Below, one piece after another: positions 9,074 through 19,053 of a stretch of 64,000 nucleotides of DNA; within the stretch, counting starts at the first letter, position 1, and each line of letters opens with the position of its first letter. This DNA is from Leptolyngbya iicbica LK (lineage in GTDB: Bacteria > Cyanobacteriota > Cyanobacteriia > Phormidesmidales > Phormidesmidaceae), in contig NZ_QVFV01000005.1 of assembly GCF_004212215.1 (NCBI RefSeq), positions 229,062 to 293,061 of the forward strand, read 5' to 3'. Position numbers and translations under genes: made by a program. The notes beneath the pieces were generated by a model. The model was given only the letters and a program-made list of their open reading frames with translations, was not told where the DNA came from and did no database searches.

Positions 9074-10834
9074 TTAACCGGAGTTGACCGTAGCCTTTAA
9101 CAACGTCTCCAGATCAGCTGCAGATAAGGGACGAGAGAACAGATATCCCTGACCATATTGACAGTCTCGACCTTGAAGGAGCTCTAGCTGTTGCTGAGTT
9201 TCAATACCTTCGGCAATCACGGCAATTTTAAGTTGATGACTGAGAGCCAGAATGGTGTCCACAACGGGATAATCACTGCCGTTGACCTCCATGGCGACAA
9301 CGAAGGAACGGTCGATTTTAAGTGCATCCACTGGAAAGCGATGGAGATATCCCAATGACGAATAGCCGGTCCCAAAATCGTCGATGCTGATCTGGATGCC
9401 GCGCGATCGCAGTTCTTGAGTAATGGCAATGGCCGCTTCGGCATTGTCCATAATGGCACTTTCAGTAATTTCGAGTTTCAGGTAAGCCGGATTAACGCCC
9501 GTGAGCGCCACAATGCGGTCAATATCCTGCACTAGGGTAGGGCAAGCAAATTGGCGCACCGACAGATTTACACTCATGGTCCAGTGGGCATGCCCCTGCT
9601 GGTGCCAGCGGTGCAGTTGTTCGCAGGCCTGTTGCAACACCACCATGCCCACTGGCACGATGAGCCCGGTGGCCTCCATGCAGGGAATAAACTCACCCGG
9701 CGACACCATGCCCCGCTCAGGATGCTGCCACCGGACCAAGGCTTCGAAGCCAGCAAACTGTTGAGTCTGCAAATCTACGATGGGTTGATAGTAGGTGACG
9801 AATTCTTGCCGTTCTAATGCCCGCTGCAAATCATTTTCGAGGGTCAGGCGATTGAGGCTAGCCTGATGCATCACCCGCTCAAACCGCTGGACACCTCCTC
9901 TGCCATGCTTTTTGGCGTGATAGGTAGCAGTGTCAGACGCTTGGAGGAAAGCCTCTGCAGCCTGATCACTGTCTTCACCTAAGACTGTGCCCACACAAAC
10001 TGAGGCATAGATTTCTAATTCCCCGACCATAAAGGGCTGCTGAAAACAGTTCAGTAATCTGGCGACCAGTGAATCCATCTCGGCTTGGGTGGTCACGCCC
10101 AGACGCAGCCAGCAAAACTCATCTTCACCGACCCGCGCTAACTGGTCTTGGGGCTGCAAGTGAGCTTTTAATCGTTCGGCGATCGCCAGGAGAAACTGAT
10201 TGCCCACGTCATAACCGAGGGAATCATTCACCAATTGAAAATCGTCGAGGTCAAGTTGAACCAGAGCCAAAGCGGTTTCGCCAGCGGCCAGTTGAGCTTG
10301 CAGATTTTCCAATAGGCCCGCCCGATTGGGCAAGCCCGTCAGAGTATCCTGCACAATCATGCGACGTAGCTCGGCGGTGCGATCTTGCACTTTGGCCTCT
10401 AGTTGCGCATTAAAGTTAGCCAGGCGGCGCTGCTGTTCATAGATCCGCAGCATGGTTTGGATGCGAGCGCTGAGCTCAATCCCGTTGAGGGGTTTACTGA
10501 TAAAGTCATCGGCTCCGGCGGCCAAACACCGGGCCATGTCTTGTTTTTGGTTTAAGGCGGTAGCCATGATGATGGGCACAGTTTGCCATTGAGGCATCGC
10601 TTTGATCCGCTGGCAGACTTCGATGCCATCCATGCCGGGCATCATCACGTCTAGCAACACCAGGTGAGGATTACAGGTAGCGAGCTGATCAATGCCCATG
10701 GGGCCGCTGCTAGCGTAGTGCAGTTGGTAGGAGAGATCGCTATTCCAGCGACCCTCGTGGGCCATCAAGATGGTTTCGACGACTTCAAGATTGGTGGGAT
10801 CGTCATCGATGACCAAGATGGAGATAGATTGCAT
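9074..10834 (-). CDS. Response regulator with GGDEF and EAL domains (c-di-GMP turnover)
   Basis: The protein has 586 residues. Residues 1-125 form a receiver domain with the DD pair (VIDDD), phospho-acceptor D62 (LLDVMMPGMDG) and Lys in FISKPL. A GGDEF domain follows (DTLTGLPNRAGLL) whose signature is degenerate, GEDEF instead of GGDEF. The C-terminal EAL domain is intact: FEALVRWQHP, ITESAIMDN, IDDFGTGYSSLGYL, KIDRSFV and AEGIETQ. The protein most likely degrades c-di-GMP under phosphorelay control, with the GGDEF part weak or regulatory. It lies downstream of, and on the same strand as, the large hybrid kinase, separated by 816 bp, so it may be a partner but not clearly one operon. Confidence 0.9.
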   Translation of the reverse strand: MQSISILVIDDDPTNLEVVETILMAHEGRWNSDLSYQLHYASSGPMGIDQLATCNPHLVLLDVMMPGMDGIEVCQRIKAMPQWQTVPIIMATALNQKQDMARCLAAGADDFISKPLNGIELSARIQTMLRIYEQQRRLANFNAQLEAKVQDRTAELRRMIVQDTLTGLPNRAGLLENLQAQLAAGETALALVQLDLDDFQLVNDSLGYDVGNQFLLAIAERLKAHLQPQDQLARVGEDEFCWLRLGVTTQAEMDSLVARLLNCFQQPFMVGELEIYASVCVGTVLGEDSDQAAEAFLQASDTATYHAKKHGRGGVQRFERVMHQASLNRLTLENDLQRALERQEFVTYYQPIVDLQTQQFAGFEALVRWQHPERGMVSPGEFIPCMEATGLIVPVGMVVLQQACEQLHRWHQQGHAHWTMSVNLSVRQFACPTLVQDIDRIVALTGVNPAYLKLEITESAIMDNAEAAIAITQELRSRGIQISIDDFGTGYSSLGYLHRFPVDALKIDRSFVVAMEVNGSDYPVVDTILALSHQLKIAVIAEGIETQQQLELLQGRDCQYGQGYLFSRPLSAADLETLLKATVNSG

Positions 10835-11650
10835 AGCTGATAGTCATCCCTCAGATGATGTAGATAGGTTTTGGGGGCTCGTCGCCATGTCTACAAGCCT
10901 GAATCTCACCCCAAAAAATGACATTAGAGATTCTGCTAATTGAAACTTGAGTTGGGAAAGATTGCTGTGATCTCGCTTTCCTCATGGCTGCTTGATGAGA
11001 TGCGTTTGGGCGACATCAATGCGGTCGGAGAATGTGATGGTTGGGCAGCTCAAGCTAGGGCGAGCAGTTCCTAACCTTTGTTAACCAGGATTTGTGATTT
11101 GACTGGCTGGCTGTGGACTTGATGGGCATTCGCGATTCAAAATTTGTATTGGCTAACCGTATTTAGTGTTCCCGGTTGAGTGTTCCCGATTGGCTGGCAT
11201 GACCAAAACTATGGGGAGAATGCTGGGTGGCGTAGTTTTAATATTTGCGAGGGTCTGACTTGCCCAGTTGGAATACTGCATCTAAAGCCAAGCAACCCGA
11301 AGCAAAATCGGCATCTCGGAGGGAGCGTTCGTCACGATAAATGGGGGATATGTAAACAGAATTTGCTCTAAAAACAGCTCCCCGATCGCCCCGTCAGGGG
11401 ACGGGTCCCTGTGGGGACAAGAACGATACCGCTAGAGCCAGCACAAGGGACCCGTCCCCTTAGCGCCGCCGGGATATCCCCGGTTGGCATTGTTCGGGGG
11501 ATCGCGCCAGGGTCATGGACGATTGGCATGAGGGGGCAGGCAAGCCTGGAAAGGATTGAGAGGGCGGGGGATCGCACGTTGAGAGAAGGGCGCTTGGGGA
11601 CTCAGCCCAGCGGGGATTGCCGAAACCTAGCAACGGAGACTGGTGGCGGG
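10835..11650. other. Intergenic region with a long inverted repeat
   Basis: This 816-bp gap lies between two minus-strand signalling genes. Apart from the inverted repeat at 11396-11460, I see only short ORFs without ribosome binding sites or recognisable sequence. It must hold the promoter of the REC-GGDEF-EAL gene near its left end. Confidence 0.5.
11396..11460. repeat. 15-bp perfect inverted repeat (hairpin)
   Basis: AGGGGACGGGTCCCT at 11396-11410 is the exact reverse complement of 11446-11460, with a 35-nt loop. It could be a factor-independent terminator-like structure, though no T run follows, or a small dispersed repeat. Confidence 0.6.
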
Positions 11651-14600
11651 TCAAGGCTGCAGCAGCTCTTGAATCGTTTGGGCAAGCTGTTTTAGCCGAA
11701 TCGGCTTGCTGATGTAGGCAGTGGCTCCGGCGGCGAGGCAGCGATCGCGATCGCTCTCCATGGCGAGGGCGGTGACGGCAATGATGGGTATCGCTGCCAG
11801 ATCGGGATTTTGGCGCAGCTGGGCGATCGCCTCAAAGCCATCCATCTCGGGCATTTGCACATCCATCAAAATCAAGTCTGGCTGCGTGGTTTGGGCTAGA
11901 TGGATGGCCTCTAGGCCAGTGTTGGCGACGATCAGGTAATAGCCTTTAGCGGTCAAATAAGCGGTGGTGGTGGCGATATTGGCTTCGTTGTCTTCGACGA
12001 GCAAAAGTAGGGGCGCGGTGTCGCGATCGACCGTGCCCGGAGCAGCCATCCTCGCTGGGCGATCGCCCATGGTAGCCGCCGCCGTAGCCAAAATCGGCAA
12101 CCGCACAGTGAAACAACTGCCGCGATCGACTTCACTCGTGAGTTCGACTTGGCCGCCGTGCAGCTCGGCAATGCGTTTAACCAGGGCCAGCCCGAGCCCG
12201 GTGCCCTCGTGCTGACGATTAAGCGCAGTATCGACCTGGACGAAGGGTTGGAAGAGCTTTTGAGCATTTTCGGCGCTGATGCCAATGCCGGTATCGGTCA
12301 CGGCCAAGGCCAGCACGCCGACGGTAGTGGCAGCATCGGCCTGGGGATGAACAATATCGTGGCGGCGGGCCAATTCTAATGTGAAGGGAGTATAGGTAAC
12401 TGACAGCGTGACTTGGCCGCCTGCCGGCGTGAATTTGACGGCGTTGGTAAGCAGGTTAATGAGCACCTGGCGCAGACGACGTTCGTCACCATACAGAGCC
12501 GGCAGACGGGACGGCATCTGGGTAGTGAGCTGGAGTTGCTTTTTATAAGCCTGCTGTTTGACAAAAGTGAGGCTGGACTGGCAAAGCAAATCCACATCCA
12601 GAACAGCGAATTCGAGTTCGAGCTGGCCCGCCTCAATTTTGGATAAATCCAGAATGTCGTTGATCAGCGACAGCAGATGGGTGCCGCTGCGCTCGATGGT
12701 GACAAGACTGCGCTGCTGGCGCTCGGTAACCGGGCCAAAGACTTCCTCTTGCAGTCCTTCGGCCATGCCGAGAATGGCATTGAGGGGAGTGCGCAGTTCA
12801 TGACTCATATTGGCGAGGAATTCGTCTTTGAGGCGGGTGGCGCGTGCCAATTCCTGGTTGCTGACAGAGAGTTGCTGGTTGCGCTCGGCCAGTTGTTGTT
12901 CGGCCCGCTGGCGATCGCCCAACTCTTGCTGCAACTGCTCAAATAGGTGGGCTTGTTGAATCGAGATCGCCAGCTGATCGGCAACTTGCTGGAGTCGCTG
13001 GGCTTCCGAGGGTCGCCACTGCCGCGGCTCTTGACCGGCATGGACTACCAGCACACCCCAGAGTTTACGGACCGGCTGGGGGTTAACCCGTCGGTGAGTG
13101 GCAGACTCAAATAGGTCAGTGAGGATGGGGGCCACAATTTTGGATTGAATCTGCCCCTGGCGAGCATAGTCTTGCGGGCAGTCCGTCCAGGGATTGGGCA
13201 TCCCGTCTGGCACAATGCGGGGTTGCCCCTGACAATAAACCTCCAGCATCTGCTGAGGCCAGACTTCATCTGCCCAGGGTTGCTCATGCAGCGCCAGAAA
13301 CTCGGGGCTGACGGCTTCCGCTGCGATGCGGCTATGACCATCCGCCAACAGCTGGAACACAATGACGCGATCGCCCCCCAGCATTTGCTTGACCTGCTGG
13401 GTCACCACGGGCAAAATCTCCGATAGGTCTAGGGATTGGCGCATATGCTGGGTGATTTCCCGCAACTGTTTTTCTTGGACAAACTGCTGTTTTAGCAATC
13501 GTTCCGCCTTGAGCCGCTGGCGGATGTCCACCAGGGTGGCCCGACTGCCCAAAATATTGCCCGTCTCATCTTTTTCCAGCTGTTCACTCATCAGCACCTG
13601 CAAGTGCGCACCATCGCGGCCCAGCAGGGTGATTTCATATTCCAGGTTGCTGAGCTGACCTGACTCAACCAACAGCGCTTTTTGCGCTTGATAAGTGGCA
13701 TGACTCGCGACGGTGATGAACTGCGTCATGGGTTGCCCCAGCACTGCCTCCCGTGGATAGTCGAGCCACCGCAGGGCGGTGTCGTTGATGCGGGTCACAC
13801 GGTCCTCGGCATCAAAAGAGCAATAACCGCAGGGGGCGTTGTTGTATAGATCTTCGATCTCATGGGCATAAGCGACCAGATCTAGTTCGGCTCGCTTGCG
13901 GTGAGTGATATCGCGATTAAGGCCGACCAACTGCACCGGGCGGCCCTGGTCATCGCGCTGCACTTGGGCAAAGGATTGCATCCATCGCAGTTCGCCGTTG
14001 GTGTGCCAGATGCGAAACTCGACCCCGGTGTAGGGGGCACCCTCAATGGCGGCCTGCATCAGTGCCTCGACCCGCCCAATATCATCACGGTGAATTTGGC
14101 TGCGCCATGCTTGCCAGGAGTTTAGCTGGCTGGTTTCGGGAATGCCATACATACGGCATAACGCCGCATCCCAATAGAGTTGCTGGTCTAAGTCCCAGCT
14201 CCAAACGCCCAACTGGCCTGCGTCTAAGGCGAGAGAAAGGCGATTGGAGAGATGCAAAAGTTGCCCTTCTGCTGCTTTGCGATCGGTGATGTCTTGGTTA
14301 ATGCCGACCACTCGGGTCGGGTGCCCCTGAGGGTCTCGCTGCACCAGGGCGATCGCATAAAGCCAGCGCAGTTCGCCATCGGGTCGCCGGATGCGAAACT
14401 CAGTTTCATAGTCGGCTTCGCCCCGCAGGGCTGCTTGCAACAGCGCCTCTACTCGCTCTCGGTCATCGGGATGCAGGCTATTGCTCCAGGTCTCGTAAAC
14501 GGCCCGGTCGTCAGGGTGTTGCAAGTCGTAGATGGTATGCATTTGCGCATCCCAAGACACTTCGTGGGCTAAATCCCAATCCCAGGTGCCGATCGCACTA

Positions 14601-17155
14601 GCTTCCAACGCCAGGGAGAGGCGATCAGTCAAATTTTGCAACTCAGTTTCGGCGCGCTTGCGTTGGGTCACATCTTGCGCAGTGCCCAAAATGCCCGTGA
14701 TTTGGCCATTTTCATCGCAGAGGGGAACTTTATTGATCTCAACCCAAACTTCGACGCCAGTCGTCGTCACTAAGTGCTGCTCGATGTTGAGACACGGTTC
14801 TTGAGTGGTGATAATCTGCCGATCTTGGGCTTGAATGGCCTCGACAATCTCTGGCGGCCAGGCCATTTGCTGATCGGTGTGATGCAGCAATTCATCGAGT
14901 GAGGAAAGCCCAAACACCTCCACCGTTTTGGCGTTGCCCCCCCGATAGATCCCTTGCACATCTTTCCAAAATATGGCGATGGGGGCCGTATCTAATACGG
15001 TTTGCAAAAAGGCTTGCGAGGCTCTTGAGGCTCGTTCGGCGGCCTTGCGATCGCTGATGTCTTCGCACACACAAATCAGCAACCCATCCGGGGTGAGCGT
15101 TAGCGATATCCCCTCATCAAACGTGGTGCCGTCTTTGCGAGTGGCCCTAACGTTGCCGCTCCAGGCACCATCACGAGCCACGATGGGCAAAATGTCCTGT
15201 TCTATGCGAGCCAATTCGTCTGGCCCGTATAGCATGGTCCACGGTTGCCCGACCAATTCTGGCTGGGTATAGCCAAACAGGTCGAGGTGGGCCCGATTTA
15301 AATACAGGTATTGGTCATTTTGCAAAATGGCAATGCCATTGACAGCGGCCTCAATGGCGGCGAGTTGATGTTGGATTTGCAGGTCTTGCTGTTTGCGAGC
15401 CGTGATATCGCGAATCACAAAGACCACTTCGTCCGCGCCACAGGGCCGCACTCGCACTTCTTCGTAGCGCACTTGGCCGTGCAACTCAATGCGCTGCTCG
15501 CTCACACACAGTTTTTGGGTTCTGAGGGCGCGCTCAATGCGAAACAAATGGGCTTGGGCAATATCAACGGGTAAGACGTCCGTCATTAGATGGCCGGTCA
15601 AATCATCCAGGCTGCCAATGTTGGGCGTAAACGCCGAGGGATAAAAGTCTAAATATCGCCCCTCCCGCGTCATCCGAAAGACGAGATCGGGTAAGGCGGT
15701 GATGACGGCTTGCAGGCGATCGCGACTGTCTTCCAGTTCGGCTTCCATAGCTTTGCGATCGGTAATATCTATCGACATACCGCAGAGCCCATACGCCTCG
15801 CCTTGGGCATCTCGCAACCAAAACTTGTGGGATAACAAGGTGCGCTCTTCACCATCGATCAAAACGACTTCTTCAAACTGCTGCACATTGCCTTGGGTGA
15901 TCAGCGACTGCTCATTGGCTCGAAACTGTTCAGCAATATGGGCCGGAAACAGGTCAAAGGGCGTTTTGCCTAACACCTCTTCGAGTTGGCGATCCAAAAG
16001 GGTGAGAAACGCTTGGTTAACAAAGCGATAGCGTCCGGCCAAATCTTCAACGTAGATTTTGAAGGGCGAATTATTCAGCACTGCCTGGATCTCTGCCTGG
16101 CTCTGATGTAGGGCAGCAGTGCGTTCAGCAACGGTTTGCTCTAGAGCCCGATTGAGCTCCTGGAGGGCTTGTTGAGCGGCGACCCGTGGAGTAATATCCT
16201 GAGCCATTACCAGTTCTGCCCGTCGCCCTTCGAACTCTAGGGCGTAAGACACAATCTCGACCTGAATGATCTGACCATTGCGCAGGCAGTGCTGCCAGAT
16301 TCCCGCCAGATCGAGTCCAGTATCGACCTGGGCCACGTTTGCCAGCAGCCGGGGCACGTCGGCGGCGGGGCGAATGTCGGCAATGGTCATGGCCAAAAAT
16401 TCTGCCCGGGAATAGCCGTATTTGGCGATCGCGGCATCGTTAACCGCTAGGAATTGCAGCGTTTCCAGGTCATATACCCACATGGGCTGGGGGTTGCCGT
16501 CAAACAGGTGCCGGTAAGTGGCCGCTTGCTCAGCCAAGACCTGACGAAACTGCTGATTTTCCTCCGCAATGCGTTGCAGTTCTTGCTCGACTCGCTGTTC
16601 AGTTTGGGCGCGATCGGCCACCAGCCGTTTCTGCTCGCTTATATCCGTGAAATAGCCCACCACCGTGGCTGGGTCACCCTGGTCATCTAGCAATACGTTC
16701 CGTTCATCTCGTAGCCACACATAATGGCCATCCCGATGGCGAAAGCGATATTCGTTGACCAAATGGCCCTGTTCAAATAGCTGAGCAAGGTCTGCCAGGG
16801 CTCGCTCCGTATCGTCTGGATGCAGCCGCTGTGGCCAAAACTGCGGTTCGCTCAGCACAGCCTCTGGGGAATATCCCAAAATTGCCTGAATATTGGGCGT
16901 AATGAACGTGCAGCCATAGTTCACCGCCGCCTCACATCGATAGGTCGTGGCCGGGCTGGCATTAATCAGGTGCTGTAGCTGCTCAGTTTTCGCCTCTAAG
17001 GCGTGCAACTGCTCAGTCTGCTGGTTCAGTTGGTCGGTCAACTGGGCTTGGGTGGCGGCGGCGGTGGCCCGTTCTGTCGTCAGCTGGTGAGATAGTTGCT
17101 GAATCTGGACTTGGGCGGCGGCTAGCTGCTGCCGGAGATTGGATAGCTCTGCCAT
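11651..17155 (-). CDS. Nine-PAS, GAF hybrid sensor histidine kinase
   Basis: I choose ATG 17155 (1834 aa) because GGAGGAGGG lies 5-7 nt upstream; a TTG 10 codons earlier is unlikely. Approximate domains: coiled coil 1-60; nine PAS/PAC units between 60 and 1240 (several ending in DITDRK-type PAC motifs); GAF 1250-1410; HisKA 1440-1510 with phospho-His 1452 (MSHELRTPLN); HATPase 1550-1690 (N box NLLTNAVKF, VTDTGIGI, GTGLGLAL); receiver 1710-1830 with D1765 (LILMDVQMPEMDG). No membrane segment is seen, so it is a cytoplasmic sensor. The GAF has Cys 1326 at the position used for bilin attachment in phytochromes and cyanobacteriochromes, but the usual following His is Pro. The REC-GGDEF-EAL protein downstream is a possible output. 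Confidence 0.93.
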   Translation of the reverse strand: MAELSNLRQQLAAAQVQIQQLSHQLTTERATAAATQAQLTDQLNQQTEQLHALEAKTEQLQHLINASPATTYRCEAAVNYGCTFITPNIQAILGYSPEAVLSEPQFWPQRLHPDDTERALADLAQLFEQGHLVNEYRFRHRDGHYVWLRDERNVLLDDQGDPATVVGYFTDISEQKRLVADRAQTEQRVEQELQRIAEENQQFRQVLAEQAATYRHLFDGNPQPMWVYDLETLQFLAVNDAAIAKYGYSRAEFLAMTIADIRPAADVPRLLANVAQVDTGLDLAGIWQHCLRNGQIIQVEIVSYALEFEGRRAELVMAQDITPRVAAQQALQELNRALEQTVAERTAALHQSQAEIQAVLNNSPFKIYVEDLAGRYRFVNQAFLTLLDRQLEEVLGKTPFDLFPAHIAEQFRANEQSLITQGNVQQFEEVVLIDGEERTLLSHKFWLRDAQGEAYGLCGMSIDITDRKAMEAELEDSRDRLQAVITALPDLVFRMTREGRYLDFYPSAFTPNIGSLDDLTGHLMTDVLPVDIAQAHLFRIERALRTQKLCVSEQRIELHGQVRYEEVRVRPCGADEVVFVIRDITARKQQDLQIQHQLAAIEAAVNGIAILQNDQYLYLNRAHLDLFGYTQPELVGQPWTMLYGPDELARIEQDILPIVARDGAWSGNVRATRKDGTTFDEGISLTLTPDGLLICVCEDISDRKAAERASRASQAFLQTVLDTAPIAIFWKDVQGIYRGGNAKTVEVFGLSSLDELLHHTDQQMAWPPEIVEAIQAQDRQIITTQEPCLNIEQHLVTTTGVEVWVEINKVPLCDENGQITGILGTAQDVTQRKRAETELQNLTDRLSLALEASAIGTWDWDLAHEVSWDAQMHTIYDLQHPDDRAVYETWSNSLHPDDRERVEALLQAALRGEADYETEFRIRRPDGELRWLYAIALVQRDPQGHPTRVVGINQDITDRKAAEGQLLHLSNRLSLALDAGQLGVWSWDLDQQLYWDAALCRMYGIPETSQLNSWQAWRSQIHRDDIGRVEALMQAAIEGAPYTGVEFRIWHTNGELRWMQSFAQVQRDDQGRPVQLVGLNRDITHRKRAELDLVAYAHEIEDLYNNAPCGYCSFDAEDRVTRINDTALRWLDYPREAVLGQPMTQFITVASHATYQAQKALLVESGQLSNLEYEITLLGRDGAHLQVLMSEQLEKDETGNILGSRATLVDIRQRLKAERLLKQQFVQEKQLREITQHMRQSLDLSEILPVVTQQVKQMLGGDRVIVFQLLADGHSRIAAEAVSPEFLALHEQPWADEVWPQQMLEVYCQGQPRIVPDGMPNPWTDCPQDYARQGQIQSKIVAPILTDLFESATHRRVNPQPVRKLWGVLVVHAGQEPRQWRPSEAQRLQQVADQLAISIQQAHLFEQLQQELGDRQRAEQQLAERNQQLSVSNQELARATRLKDEFLANMSHELRTPLNAILGMAEGLQEEVFGPVTERQQRSLVTIERSGTHLLSLINDILDLSKIEAGQLELEFAVLDVDLLCQSSLTFVKQQAYKKQLQLTTQMPSRLPALYGDERRLRQVLINLLTNAVKFTPAGGQVTLSVTYTPFTLELARRHDIVHPQADAATTVGVLALAVTDTGIGISAENAQKLFQPFVQVDTALNRQHEGTGLGLALVKRIAELHGGQVELTSEVDRGSCFTVRLPILATAAATMGDRPARMAAPGTVDRDTAPLLLLVEDNEANIATTTAYLTAKGYYLIVANTGLEAIHLAQTTQPDLILMDVQMPEMDGFEAIAQLRQNPDLAAIPIIAVTALAMESDRDRCLAAGATAYISKPIRLKQLAQTIQELLQP

Positions 17156-18003
17156 GATCACCCTCCTCCCGATTGAAGTGCCCAATTGGCCAACTGGCTA
17201 AAGGGAGGTGCCTTCAGTCGTGTGCTGTGACCACATTATCTATTCAAAAATAATTCTTCCCGATGTTTAAATCTGGCAAACATTAAGGCATAAATTATTT
17301 TTTCACGAACGTTAATCTGCGTTAAAAGTCATTCAAAACGGGAATGCAAGTTGCCTTTAATTATTCCTCGGCGAAGATACCTAACTCATCTTATAAACGG
17401 TGTTCGACATTTCTCTGGCACGTCTTCAAGCAACGCTAGAAACCTTGAGGGCCAGTCTTTTTGTACTTATTGTCTCAAGTCTAATCAGAGCCAATTGTGC
17501 CTTGGTGATGAGGCTTTGAGAACTGAATGATGTCAGGCTCTAGCTTGACCTAATCACTCATTCCGTAGCGATCTGATGGGGCGCATCCCAGTTTCGTTAC
17601 CCTCACCTTAAATCCCTCTCCCAGCGTTGAGCGAGGGACTTGTCCGGCCCCCCTTCTCCCAAAACTGGGAGAAGGGGTTGGGGGATGTAGAGCCTTGCTC
17701 TTCCCGCAGGGTGGGCCAATTTGCAAAAGTGGGATGCACCCGAGCTGATGAGCTGGTTAACTCACCCAAGATAAAACCGGGGCTGCCGATTTGCGGGCTT
17801 AAACCTAGAGCTTCAGACGCTGGCTGACCATTGTTCTTCAGACGCTGACTGACGCAGCCCCAAGCCGCGATCGCCTAAGACCTTGCAGCCTGTCGGGTCG
17901 CGGACTTTGAGGCCAACCGCTGCAGGCGCATTCATGCCTTGCTGGTGTCGTCGGTGGCGGGCTACCGGCAGTCGATGGAAACCCTGGGCTCTAACGCCGG
18001 AGA
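17156..18003. other. Intergenic region with one dispersed hairpin repeat
   Basis: This 848-bp gap lies between the 3' end of the DUF928 gene and the start of the hybrid kinase. It contains the kinase promoter region and the hairpin repeat at 17650-17677. I see no supported gene. Confidence 0.5.
17650..17677. repeat. Dispersed cyanobacterial hairpin repeat
   Basis: CCCCTTCTCCC, a 6-nt spacer, then GGGAGAAGGGG form a perfect 11-bp stem. Repeats of this wording are scattered through many cyanobacterial genomes (family knowledge); only one copy is in this window. Confidence 0.6.
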
Positions 18004-18939
18004 TTAATTCTCTGATGAGACTTCGCGTAGGGGCTGTAGGGTTTGCGGGGCCGCATCCGTCACCGGAATATCCCACGCCTCGAGCAGGGAGGGCCATTCG
18101 GGAGCATTGGGGACAGTCGCCAAATCAGCGACCAACTCAAACCATAATTGGTTGTCGATGTAGGCTTGATAGCGGGCTTCTGGGTCGTTGCTGGCGATCG
18201 CGGTTTCTAGTTCGGCGCTGCTCGGCACTCGGGTAATAAAGCCAAACACGGAGGTTTGCTCGACCTCATTCAGCCTGGTTGGCGAAGCGGCCACTGACTC
18301 ATTACTCACGGTGCCCTCAGCGGTGAGTCTGCGACAGAGCAGCCGGGCCGTCCACTGGTAAGTTTGCCCCACTGCCAACGGCGACTCTAGCGGTAGGGGC
18401 AGCTCGACGACGGCATCGTCATCGGGCAGCGCAAAGTAGTACTGCCGAAAACTCTCGGGATTATTTTCGGCGTCGCTCAGCACGAGTTCCAGCAGCAAAT
18501 CGATGCGCTCACCGGTTCTAAATTGATCTAAATCTTCTTCCCCATAGTCGAGAATGCCTTGCTTCAGATTCGTTTGGGGCAGCTGTTGCTTGGCCTGGGC
18601 ATCAGCCACCGTTTCCAGGTCGAGATACACAAAAATGGAGGGTGCCGATTGGGCCGTCTGCTGAGCGGTTTCGGGCACGAGGGCCGACAGTCGCCAGGTT
18701 TTGGCGATCGCCACGGCGGCCCCGGGTTCACAAAATTCGTCCCGAATAGCGCCACCGCGACTCGTGCCAGCAGCGCCCTCACCAGTATCGCCCGTAAAGA
18801 TGCCGCGAATCGTATCAATCAGGCCAGCCTGGGCGGTAGTGCTGCTGGCGAGAAGCAGAGGGGTGGATAAAGCCAGCGCGATCGCACTGCGGCCAAGCGC
18901 AGGGACCAAAGAGTGAGAGCAGGGTGCAGAAATTTTCAT
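18004..18939 (-). CDS. DUF928 family exported protein
   Basis: The protein has 311 residues with an N-terminal signal peptide (hydrophobic SAIALALSTPLLLASS, then AQA). The mature part contains features typical of DUF928: a W-R-L strand after the signal, FVYLDLET, FYFALPD-like text (YYFALPDDDAVVELP) and a conserved pair of Cys (FCEPG and LLCRRL). It is on the same strand as, and 114 bp after, the TIR-CHASE2 gene, so the two are probably co-transcribed. In cyanobacteria DUF928 genes often sit beside CHASE2, CHAT and two-partner-secretion genes, as here. The molecular function is unknown; a periplasmic partner of the CHASE2 sensor is a reasonable guess. Confidence 0.85.
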   Translation of the reverse strand: MKISAPCSHSLVPALGRSAIALALSTPLLLASSTTAQAGLIDTIRGIFTGDTGEGAAGTSRGGAIRDEFCEPGAAVAIAKTWRLSALVPETAQQTAQSAPSIFVYLDLETVADAQAKQQLPQTNLKQGILDYGEEDLDQFRTGERIDLLLELVLSDAENNPESFRQYYFALPDDDAVVELPLPLESPLAVGQTYQWTARLLCRRLTAEGTVSNESVAASPTRLNEVEQTSVFGFITRVPSSAELETAIASNDPEARYQAYIDNQLWFELVADLATVPNAPEWPSLLEAWDIPVTDAAPQTLQPLREVSSEN

Positions 18940-19053
18940 CGTGACTCGCAGAAGAAATAGGAATAGGTAGCAAACGAACTTGGACGGGGATAATGGGGGG
19001 CCGCGATCGCCCCAACCTGGGGCCGGGCGGGCGGGGGCGATGGGGGAAGAGGG

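Noticed and set aside
11180-11577. Short ORFs on both strands in the 10835-11650 gap
   Set aside because: They overlap each other and the inverted repeat; composition is not protein-like.
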